A DNA stretch of 64,000 bases from Angiostrongylus vasorum. Lineage: Eukaryota > Nematoda > Chromadorea > Rhabditida > Metastrongylidae. Below, one piece after another: positions 54,880 through 64,000 of this stretch. The notes under the pieces are model-generated. The model saw nothing but the letters and a program-made list of their open reading frames with translations, was not told the DNA's origin and made no database searches. The number at the start of each line of letters is the position of its first letter. Within the stretch, counting starts at the first letter, position 1. The position numbers were made by a program, and so were the translations under genes. Location: the NCBI GenBank assembly GCA_018806985.1, contig JADANN010000128.1, forward strand, positions 248,001 through 312,000. The letters run 5' to 3'.

Positions 54880-55730
54880 GGTTCAGGGGGGATTGAAAAA
54901 TATTCATTCGCTATGTGCTAACTAATATATTACTGACTGCTGCAAGAGGCATTGTAACCAGATATGCGGCAGAAGCTGCGACAACGGCCAAGCACATCGC
55001 GGGACGACCATATGTGGACTACCGAGTCAGATCAATCCATCTGTGAAGAAGAGAAAGGCGGGCGTCGAAACGTTAGCTGAACAATTCCTTTAATCACCCT
55101 CCTGTTTGCTTAATAGTTGAGGGAGTTAGTGATATAGAATGGTTCAAAAATAATGCATCATTTTTAAGTAGTCTCCCACCGCGCGATCGGGAGCACTTGC
55201 ACTGGCAGCCACTACCTTTTTGGCTCCCCGCTCTCGAAAAAGTGGTCAACACGAGCCAAAGGTCGAAAAATGCTAGATTACGTTCTCAAGATTAGTTGTA
55301 AACCCTTATGCTATTCAAATCAAATCCCGCCGTTCAAGTCAATTAGTGCATCATGCTGTGCAGTTGGTGCACACGCCGATGCATATTTTTCTAAAAACAC
55401 AACGAAAACATGGGACCTACGTCTCCGCCGACGGAGACGACATCTAATTCTCTGTCTTCGTAAAGTTGTTAATTCTTTCACAATTGACGGTAGTTTTTTG
55501 ATAACAGGAGAACCTAACGGCTTGCGAAACTGGCAAGGTTTCAAAAAAGGCTTTACTGCATCGCTCTCTGTGTATGAATGAAATGTAGGATGTATTCATT
55601 ATATATCACTTTGCTCCATCAAGCAAACATACTGCTGTCGGTATTTTAAAGTGTTTTGCTGTTTATACTCTTTCCATTTCGGCACTGATTGAATGAAATA
55701 ACGGTTAGAGGTCTTTAATGGAACCAAAGA
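54880..55730. other. unassigned sequence
   Basis: A hammerhead-like word, CTGTGAAGAAGAGAAAGGCG then GTCGAAACGTTAGC, lies at 55041-55076. No gene recognised; the open frame 55270-55581 has no known motif. Confidence 0.4.
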
Positions 55731-55734
55731 TTAA

Positions 55735-55932
55735 TGGGCAACTTGGCGCGTCCTCAAGTGGCGATAGGTGTTAATCGCGAACAAAAAGCGACCTTTGCTT
55801 CTCGAGAAGCAGTTGGATCCAGGGGATGAAATCTTGTTTCTGCTTCTCCGATTTCGCATATGTCTTCTACATTCACGAAGACGCATCAATGCATAATTAC
55901 GTGTGTTCCCATTTTGCGGTTTATATTCTGTG

Positions 55933-55938
<6 letters not shown>
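55735..55938 (+). mobile_element. RTE family A 5' region fragment
   Basis: GGCGCGTCCTCAAGTGGCGA, AAAAAGCGACCTTTGCTTCT and CGCATCAATGCATAATTACG align with 48140-48310 of the full RTE. It runs directly into the CA satellite. Confidence 0.6.
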
Positions 55939-55978
<40 letters not shown>

Positions 55979-55983
55979 CACAC

Positions 55984-56039
<56 letters not shown>

Positions 56040-56068
56040 TGTTCCCATTTTGCGGTTTATATTCTGTG

Positions 56069-56105
<37 letters not shown>

Positions 56106-56122
56106 CACACACACATCACTAC

Positions 56123-56183
<61 letters not shown>

Positions 56184-56228
56184 TGCTACCACCACCACAC
56201 GCACACACACGGTTCCATATATTCTGTG

Positions 56229-56315
<87 letters not shown>

Positions 56316-56327
56316 ACACACACACAC

Positions 56328-56394
<67 letters not shown>

Positions 56395-56422
56395 TGTTCC
56401 CATTTGCAGTTTATATTCTGTG

Positions 56423-56507
<85 letters not shown>

Positions 56508-56565
56508 GACACACACACATACACACACACACACTACACACACACACTCACACACACACTCACAC

Positions 56566-56650
<85 letters not shown>

Positions 56651-56680
56651 TGTTCCCATTTTGCGGTTTATATTCTGTGG
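55939..56680 (+). repeat. CA-repeat satellite with interspersed RTE-derived unit
   Basis: Five long (CA)n tracts are separated by a unit containing GTGTGTTCCCATTTTGCGGT and TTATATTCTGTGAGC, seen at about 55899, 56036, 56212 (partial), 56392 and 56646. The unit resembles the RTE 5' region at 48.30-48.35 kb. All His/Thr- and Cys/Val-rich open frames here are repeat artefacts. Confidence 0.9.
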
Positions 56681-56775
56681 TAACCGCGTGCTTCATTGAA
56701 GAGTTGATGCAGAACATAAGAAAATCAACTTCGACCACAGTGAACTGGCGGACGCGAAAAGATTCTTGTTTGATC

Positions 56776-58310
56776 TCTTGGTGACTTTGGAACTTTGGAA
56801 CTCTCAGCTTCCATAGCACTAACGTGAAGATGTTGGGATGGGCCGATAGTATTCTTCGTCGACGTTATCGACAACGGCATCTTCTCAACAGCCGACTGAT
56901 GAATTGAATAAGTCCCAGTTTACAGTGGTCCGGGACTTCGGTTTTTGAGTTCAGCGGCTTTTTTTTCTCCTTTACGCGAGAAATAGAATCTTGCACGAAG
57001 GAGGCGATGGTCTGATCCTATGTAGAATTTTGTGACGACAGACGACATCGGCTAGGCAAAACCTTCTATTTACTGTGATGTGGTCTATTTCTGTTATGTT
57101 ACTCTCCATTGGGAAAACTCCCATGTCCAGCGTTGAGGGTGGGGCTTCTGGAACTGCTGAGTTACCATGGATTGGTCTTGGTCGCCATGATAAACTCAGA
57201 CAGCCGCTCACCCTGTTCGTTTCATTCTAATCCGTGGGTCCCAATGTGACGTTCTTCAGACGTTCTTCTTGGTCCAATCTTGGCGTTGAAAATCTCCAAT
57301 GATGACCTTGAAGAATATGTGGTCTTTTCCGTAGAACTTCTCCAAGACCATATAGAACGCTTCGAGTTCTTCTTCGTCTTAGTTTGATATCGGCGCGTAA
57401 ACGACGAAGATTGTCGAAGCCGTAATTGATCCACATCTTTTTAATCGTAAACGTCCGATTTGGGTTGTAAGCTGTTCGAATGAATCGATGTTCATGGACA
57501 AACTCGTGTTGACGAGAACGCCGACGCCGCCGACTCCTCTACTGTCGCATGTTCCGAGGAACAGTTCTTCTACGGTGTCATAGACTACGTTGAAAATGGG
57601 TGGCGTCGTTTCGTCTCGGCCAGGCCGATGACGTCGTGCCTTATCCTTCTTGGTTGCATGAGCAAGTCTTCTATCTACTATGACTCTGATGCAAGTGTGC
57701 GTGCATTGTAATTACAGATCGTCACCATAGCTCTTCGTAATCCAGGCAGCTTCCATTGGCCCTGATACTTTAGCAGCCTCTCCTTACTCGTCCTACCCAA
57801 CGCTGCGAAATTGCAGGCTCTTTTCGGGGTCAAGGGAATGAGGGCCCGCTTTTCTTTTTACTGTTGCTAGCTTTTTTAATACCCACGCACAGATTGCTGG
57901 GCTTTGAACGTGGGACTGGGTATACTCACGTGTAGCTTGCCATGCTCTCCCAGAATGGACATGAAGCTTAGTTTGTTGGAGGCGACTCCTAAAGCGATTC
58001 CCATATACTTCCCTGTCACTTGAATGCAGGCTTTTTGGCCGAATTCACTCGTAGAATACAATCCGCATAAACTAGAACGCATCCACACACGCGTGCATGA
58101 ATACGCCTCATAAATACAGGAAGTATGTGGCAAATCGACGCCGCAGAAATAGGGGAGTCCATCCCGTGGATCCACCTTCGTCTCAGGGAAGCAAAAGTCG
58201 CTTTTGTTCCGCGATTGACCCCCTATCTGCCAACGTGGGGATGCGCCAAGTAGCCTCGCGACTAGCCGGCTAACGTGATCCCTCATATGAAGGAGATCCG
58301 TGGCCGTGGA
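56776..58310 (-). mobile_element. RTE family A 5' half
   Basis: Minus strand from 58310: the 5' region with CGCGAGGCTAC, then endonuclease frames (DVIGLAETKR near 57620, NSLQPKSDVYD-type at 57460, the GDFNAKIG region near 57280 lacking its first residues, [16 protein letters not shown] near 57090) and a linker, cut off at 56776. It carries the same TGA at about 57222 as the copies at 37 and 49 kb. Confidence 0.78.
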
Positions 58311-58319
58311 ACCATAAGG

Positions 58320-59160
58320 GTGAAAATAAATGCAAAAGAAACTCGTTTTTGATCTTTCATTCGTTTCGAGAAGAATACCGCGATAGTCACTTTGATTATT
58401 TACTTCAGGAATTCTAGGAAAAGTCGATTTTAGATAAAAAGAAAGAAAACTGAAAAGCAGTTAAGTAGAGTCGCTAAATGGGAAGTGATTTTAGGAAGTG
58501 AATTCGATATAATCGCTTTGCTTCTCCATAAATATAAGCCAGCCCAGGTAATATTACTTTGATCTCATATTATACGATTCTACTAGTTTATTAAAAGTTT
58601 GTAGCAAGCTCGTGGAAGCGTGTCCATGAGGAAAGTCATTCCATAAGTTTACGGCCTTAGAGACCTGTAATTAATTACGATTTTAATTGCTAAGATAGCT
58701 TGCGATGAGCTACTGATGTATCCATAGAGCCAGCATTTTTTCTTTTCCAGATAAATATAATATCAGTTTGTTGGCATGATTAGCCTAGTATGCGGGATCC
58801 TATCTAGAGACTATGGGTGGATTGAAGGAAGCTTCTAACTTGTGCACCAAACACCCTAAGTGGTTTCCAACTTCACCATGGCTAGCAGGTGTTTCTCGGT
58901 TTCGCAGTTCGTTTCAAAAGGGCGATTTATGCCCCAAGCAAGGTATGCCGAGCTGAGATAAAGTTGGGCGTTTCCATCCGAAAACCCAGCTAAGAAAATA
59001 CCAACGGCAGGGAATCGCCGTCGTCCTTAGATCATATTGTTTACAAAAAAGTCCCTTCGACCTAGAATGAGCGCTTGCATGTGGAACCTGAGCAAAAGAA
59101 CGACCCATGTATAATCTCCTTCGAAGTACGACTCCGCGCGGCTTGTATACTACAGCAACT
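58320..59160. other. unassigned sequence
   Basis: Nothing recognised. The minus frame at 58914-59108 is Trp/Arg-rich but without a known motif. Confidence 0.45.
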
Positions 59161-59169
59161 GGTAGACTT

Positions 59170-59400
59170 ATAAAAAAACAGAACAGTGAGCAAAATCAAA
59201 GTAGCAGGATGAAGAAACAATGCTCGTGGCCGAGTTTAAGTTAAAAAAAACGACAGAAAGGCAAATAAAGTGCCTCGGTTGGTGTGATTGGTAGCCCGTG
59301 AAGCTCCGATATGGATAATCAAGTGCTCGAGGCCCAAATGCTCCGAGTTTTCCTCGTATCTTAGCGCCCTTGCGGTTGTATACCACAGAATACCCTGCCA
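59170..59400 (+). repeat. SINE family 3-like, diverged
   Basis: GGTTGGTGTGATTGGTAGCC, CGTATCTTAGCGCCCTTGCG and GTTGTATACCACAG parallel the 3' half of the family and the repeat at 1-200. Confidence 0.4.
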
Positions 59401-59939
59401 TGGAAAAAAAGAACAGACAGTAAATAGATGTTAAATAAAACTGTGGATATTTAAAACAAGTTGTTTCTTATGCGAATAAAACTTAGGTACCTAGTTTCTT
59501 TCTCTTGGACTACGGAAGCCTTTGGTTGAGTAGATCGTATGTAAATTTGACATTTGCAGATTCTGGGGCAGGCTAGAACGCCGAAAAGTCGGCTACTGCT
59601 TATGAATTCTCTAGACAACCTCGTTCCTGCTTAAGAAAAGTAGGGCTGCTCACGGTTGCTTGAAGTGGAGGGGTCTAAGAGCAGTGGAAAAACTCTCTCA
59701 CGGTTATCTTGACCGAAGGCGCCCTCTTAACTCCCAACTGAATTGTTGCGAGAGTAACCTTATCGATCATTTTTACGAATTTGTGGAAGGGAAAATCTGT
59801 TGAGCAAGCTAAACTCTGAGAGAATATTTGCTGTATGGGGATCACGTACAAACAGCATTCTCATTCATAGTAGTCTACCAAGGCACCCCCTGTCTCCTAC
59901 CTTGACATTTGTAAACTAGAAAAAAACTTCAAATAGCAA

Positions 59940-60115
59940 TTCCCAAGATCGACTTTCTATTAACACTGATTGATAATTCGTGTTTTTTCTTCAATGAGCA
60001 AACACGAAGTTGGCATTATAAAATCTATTAGCACACAATAGCTGACGTTTCAAAGTTTTTGTTTTGACATATTAGGTCATTTCCTCCTCAAGCGTTCTTT
60101 AGACAGCAAGACTCC
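59940..60115 (-). repeat. third repeat type, diverged copy
   Basis: ATGAGCAAACACGAAGTTGG parallels ACGAGCACACACGAGGTTGC at 52.6 kb. The minus strand keeps GAAACGTCAGCTA but the CUGA box is changed (CTTGAGGA). Confidence 0.35.
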
Positions 60116-60244
60116 AACGGAAAAAGTAGATATCAATTTTCGCATATTTTTCGCATGAAACTCTCAAAGTGCTTAACCACTATCGCGTGAGAAAGTTCAT
60201 TTTCAGTCTTGCAGCAGCCCAAGAATCAGGTATGCGGCAGGTTC

Positions 60245-60545
60245 GAAAACTAATAAAAAGCTAAAGGATAAAGCTCTCAGCGTTGATCAATCCCCTGCGG
60301 GATGCACAATGCATTTCGACTTCATTAAGCATCGTTTGGAGGTGACTGAATGCATATTTGGCCCTTTACAATGACTCGCGGTCGCCTACCGGTGTATCGA
60401 GCCAGTGCTGCTATCCTCCCAGACAAGTCTGGTACCAATTTGTCGATCCCGAAGGCATGGAAGGCTTGGTGGGCCATGGGCGCGGCGATCGATTCCAAGT
60501 GTGTGTTGCAGGGCGCCTCCGACCACTGCGCCACACGCGCCCTCC
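60245..60545 (-). mobile_element. tRNA-headed SINE (family 1) abutting PLE P9
   Basis: Minus strand: box A-like TGGCGCAGTGGT near 60530, box B-like GGAATCGATCGCC, the shared body, and a tail of GATAAAGCTCTC type followed by A-rich sequence. Its head lies directly at the RT sequence of P9. A clean target duplication was not found. Confidence 0.75.
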
Positions 60546-60551
60546 CAAAGG

Positions 60552-61620
60552 CGTACCTGAGCTGTTTGATCTTTAGATGGTTCGGGAAATATTACGCACA
60601 AGGAAGAGATTTGGTAAAGTCAAGTAATAGAAACACAGTGACTTATTACCTATTCTCTCACCCCTCAAACACCAAAAAGGCGCTTATAAGAAATATGCTT
60701 CGAATCGTCACCATCATGGACACAGGAACAAAGCAGAAGGAAGAATCCTTGAAGTTGGCGTGGCAAATGGCCATTTCGAATGGCTACGAACTGTAGCTCC
60801 GAGGGATAGACGTAGAAGAAAAACCACACCTCTAAACGATAATTATAGTGAGAATATGATCACCTTCATCTTGTCCTTTATTTCAAACGAAATAAGTGCA
60901 GCGATGAAACGTTGCTTAAAGCGATCCGGTTTCGAGAATTCGTAAAAGTGATAGGAATACCACCGAACACTCTAAGACGCTAGCTAGTTCACAACCGCCT
61001 TTGTGAACACGTGTGCAATGAAAAATTGTCTAACATGCTCTGATGGTAGACACGGTGATCCTTTGTGTTCGCGTACGGTGTCGCTAATCTCTTTAAAAAG
61101 CGTGTGGGGGCGAACATGGGCGAACATGTTGGCGAAACTGGGTGGACTACTGTGCGTCCCGCTTAAAAGAACACCTAGTCGAGATATTTAAATTGAAAGC
61201 CAAATACGCCGCTAGGCACGCATAGGGACGCAAAGACACAAGGGAGATGGTTTTGAAGTAAAATTCACTATCCCTGTAGAGTAATCTAAAACATCGGTGG
61301 GTAAAAGCTTTTGAAGCATTTTGGATCAATTTCAAAAATCCAAAAAAGAAGCCGCAAGGAGGAGTTTCCTGTGATCACGCTTGGCCTCGTCTCATACCTC
61401 AGGCTGCTTTCTATAACCTGACCCAAGCATATTCCACGCACATATATTATTACTCCGTGGAGTTTCTTTCCACCAATTAACCGCGATACTTATAAAAACC
61501 AAGTTAATGTGTTAAATCTCTATCTTCTAAGGTTATGAAAATGTCTGGCTGAGTAGAGTGCATATTGACCTTTCCAGGCTCTGAAAAGGGCGAAACCGCT
61601 TATACATTAGCTATTCTATG
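60552..61620 (+). mobile_element. Penelope-like element copy P9, 5' side cut by a SINE
   Basis: Begins within the RT (LSCLIFRWFGKYYAQ), jumps to FSHPSNTKKALIRNMLR, then linker pieces (ITFILSFISNEISAAMKRCL) and a badly broken GIY-YIG (RLKEHLVEIF near 61160, FEAFWINFKNP near 61310). A degenerate pLTR with TTCCAGGCTCTGAAAA follows at about 61575. Part of the RT, including its catalytic box, is deleted. Confidence 0.75.
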
Positions 61621-61859
61621 CTAATAAATTCTATAATACTAACCCTTTCATTGTTCATTGAAGAAAAACAGAAAAAAAATCATCTGACAGCATCCAAACG
61701 AGTGCAATTCTGTCAATGACCGTCGGTCGAGGAGTGAGCTGCCACTTCATATGAACAAACTCTAGCTGAGTGCAATACAAAAGTGTAACTTTGCTATTGA
61801 CTTTTCATCACTTCCATTGGAAAAAAATGGTTTGAATTGACGACACTATGTTGCCAAAG

Positions 61860-62100
61860 GTGTGTACGGCTGCTGCACTGCAGGGAATAATGAAGTTGTC
61901 AGAATGCGCATTCTCATTGATGGAAAATGCCTACGGAGTCGTCTTGTTGACGTTTTGTTGACGACAATTTCGTCTTCTAGAGATGTGCCAGTAGAACAAA
62001 AACAATGCTCAGTGAGATCGAAGAAGCTGGAAAAACGATTGGGTTGCGCATAAATCGGAAGACGCAGTTCATGAAATATCCGTAGTGCCAGAGTTAACTA
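61860..62100 (+). mobile_element. RTE family C reverse transcriptase scrap
   Basis: Frames give LIDGKCLRSRL then, shifted, the region of the FADDIVVFSS box (damaged), and LGCA.INRKTQFMKYP-type sequence. It matches the start of the fragment at 16.87 kb. Confidence 0.5.
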
Positions 62101-62349
62101 ATAGAGTGGGATGGTTCTCCGATTAGAGAGACCAGCTCGTCTGCACTAAATCTTAACTTTAACGGCTTTTCCAATTCTCCTCATCCAGCACAGACGTGGA
62201 TTGTTGTTTCAGTTACGTCATGAATTCTGCGTACTTACCACAAAGCGCTTGAAAAGGAATTTCTGAAATTCAACCAAAATACACATGTTTAGCCTACCTT
62301 TGATTTTTCGTTACCTATCCTATTTTTCGATATTCAGGAGAATATACTT

Positions 62350-62600
62350 GGCACTTGACACTTGAACGGCCCGTCCTCACTGGTTGTGCGGGCACCAGCA
62401 TAATCACCATTTATAGGGAGATTTGCTGGTTAAGTCATTGTAGTTTCCTGGAATCCCAAGGTCAGTCTGGCCAAAGTCTGCCCCAAGTTTTCACCACCAC
62501 GGGCAGTCGCAGCCCTTGTGGATCAGAGGGAGATTTGCCACCATACGACTTTGATACTAGGACGGCGGTGGATCCTGATATAAGTGTGGAAGGCAGATGA
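62350..62600 (-). repeat. dispersed repeat Z, copy 2
   Basis: The reverse-oriented relative of 53690-54000, sharing CCCCAAGTTTTCACCACCAC, GGATCAGAGGGAGATTTGCC and GACTTTGATACTAGGACGG. It ends where a pLTR type 1 starts. Confidence 0.6.
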
Positions 62601-62905
62601 AAAAAGCAGTGGGTTTTGGAGAAGCCGTTGATCTTGTAATTATCGTTCAGATTTTCATCTTTCTATTTGTGCTGTTGAAGCGTTTGACCCAGTAAGTTGC
62701 GTATTAGTGTACCATTCCAAGCTCAGAAGAAGGCGATTCTGCAGGAACGTCAGCTACTGTTGTGTTGTATGTGTTCTATTTGCATGGAAGTAAACGCGTG
62801 CTGAATAACAACCACGCGATTGCTGAAAAAAGAAAACGAAACATTTATAATCCAATGCAGAGGTTATAGGAAGTTGACCTTGGGAAGTATATGTATTGAT
62901 AAAAA
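62600..62905 (+). repeat. PLE pLTR type 1, solitary
   Basis: Matches 15425-15745 over its length (TTATCGTTCAGATTTTCATC, GCTGTTGAAGCGTTTGACC). The hammerhead core is damaged (CTCAGAAGA and GCAGGAACGTC). No coding part adjoins. Confidence 0.7.
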
Positions 62906-62909
62906 GTTT

Positions 62910-63780
62910 CTGTGAAGTGTTCGTTTCGTTGGTGACGTCGTCATGTCTTTGAGGAGCAGAAGTAGAAAAACAGGAAATGATTAATTAGCTGAAGTAAGCG
63001 TGAAAAAAGATTGGACGGCGAATATAAAGGATAGGACTCGCAAGAAACTGTGTACGGAGGAAAACAAACTGAAAGAAATCGATGGTGCTCTTGTTCCAAG
63101 GACAACCTTGTGCGTGTATTTTGTGCGTTAAATTAACATCGAGAACGAGGAATTAGAAGGAGTGCAACACGGGCGCAATAATTTGTTTCAAAGAAGCCAA
63201 TGATTAACTCGCTTGCGATCCAAAATTCCGCGATTAACTTTCCGACCGTACAGTCCTACACCAGTTCTCTATTATGCAACGAAGACATAGGTTTCAATCG
63301 CCTTAGGGAATTCTGGGAGCCGCCTACTTAGCGCTTGAAAGATGTCTTCTGAAATATGATACGCACACACAACACCTATCCGGCATTCAATGCCCTGATC
63401 TTCGAAATTCAACTTCACATCAGTAGCGAACGACAGATGCCCTGATCATAATGGGTGTGAAGTAAAGACGACAGATAGGGAGAAAGAGCCGTACAGTGGA
63501 CTCCGTGTATGTGCAAACGTCCGCTCGGATGACAGTCCAAACGAACTGCCGACGTGTTCGCGACTTAACCCAAACATCCGTTCCCTGAGAAACGAAGCGA
63601 TTTGTCGATATCAGAATATGCCCATTACCATGTTCCAAGTAGACCATTAGCATAGGAAAAAAGTGTGATAAAGAAACAAATTATAAATCTCCTGCTTCCA
63701 TACTATGCGTAGAGAGGGCTATCGAAGCGTGCAATTAATATAGGTGTAACCTACACACTCATGTTTCTGTCATATAAAAA
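62910..63780. other. unassigned sequence
   Basis: No gene or repeat recognised before the SINE-like element near the window end. Confidence 0.5.
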
Positions 63781-63784
63781 CACG

Positions 63785-63985
63785 TTTGAGAGGAATAGCG
63801 CAGTTGGTAATACTGTGGTCCATCGAGAAACAATGTTTTGATTCGAGCCCCCTTGCTAACTATGTCTTCCAGTCCATGTAGGAACGTTTCACCTCGGCTT
63901 TTTCTAAGATTGCAGGGGAAACGACTCGACCGGCATTCTATGACGCTCATAAAGAAGACCAAATCGTCATGCAACAGCGCCTAAA
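63785..63985 (+). mobile_element. tRNA-headed SINE-like repeat
   Basis: TAGCGCAGTTGGT (good box A) and GATTCGAGCCCC (good box B) are 40 bases apart, followed by GACTCGACCGGCATTCTATG and GACGCTCATAAAGAAGACC, a 3' part shared with other repeats here. It does not fold as a normal tRNA by eye. Confidence 0.55.
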
Positions 63986-64000
63986 CAACACGCAAAATCC

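Noticed and set aside
55899..56680. CRISPR-like array of spaced direct repeats
   Set aside because: The spacers are simple CA tracts and the genome is eukaryotic; the units derive from a retroelement.
55860..56819. Long His/Thr-rich and Cys/Val-rich open frames on both strands
   Set aside because: They are translations of (CA)n tracts; length and composition follow from the dinucleotide repeat.
63785..63860. Possible functional tRNA gene from good box A and box B
   Set aside because: No convincing acceptor stem or anticodon arm by eye, and the downstream sequence is shared with dispersed SINE-like repeats.

Overview
The window looks like nuclear DNA of a clade V (strongylid, probably hookworm-like) nematode. 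Four things point there: split genes with short GT/AG introns; two genes of glycosyltransferase family 92 (DUF23), a family greatly expanded in nematodes; a fragment of nematode mitochondrial DNA in the order cytb - tRNA-Leu - cox3; and very many RTE-type LINEs, Penelope-like elements (PLEs) and tRNA-headed SINEs. The species is inference. There is no operon, phage, CRISPR or bacterial signal.

Host genes. Two paralogous GT92 genes lie head-to-tail on the minus strand. Gene A runs from about 21.49 kb down to its stop at 9402. Gene B runs from about 40.89 kb down to its stop at 32219. The same ten exons (a to j) can be recognised in each, with matching lengths and splice phases, but no first exon with a start codon and membrane anchor was found for either. 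Both are broken by single-base insertions, at least three in A and at least eight in B, so they are either decaying genes or a consequence of sequence errors. The transposons sit in their introns: 7.7 kb between exons h and i of A, and 5.1 kb between exons g and h of B.

Mobile layer. 10.2-17.7 kb (inside gene A) holds an RTE 5' part, a PLE on the minus strand carrying a SINE, a PLE on the plus strand meeting it head to head, a PLE terminal repeat (pLTR), the start of a further PLE, and an RTE 3' part. 33.1-37.4 kb (inside gene B) holds a palindromic PLE insertion split by an RTE with a 9-bp target duplication. 42.8-51.5 kb is mostly RTE, including the most complete copy. 53.4-54.9 kb is a second palindromic PLE. 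55.7-58.3 kb is an RTE 5' region carrying a large CA satellite. 60.2-62.9 kb is a PLE cut by a SINE, an RTE scrap and a pLTR. Three pLTRs (at 5.6, 8.3 and 15.6 kb) keep a near-complete hammerhead ribozyme core.

Other. A 650-bp mitochondrial insertion (NUMT) lies at 23.6-24.3 kb. Stretches in which nothing could be recognised are listed as such. No complete, uninterrupted protein-coding gene was found in this window.
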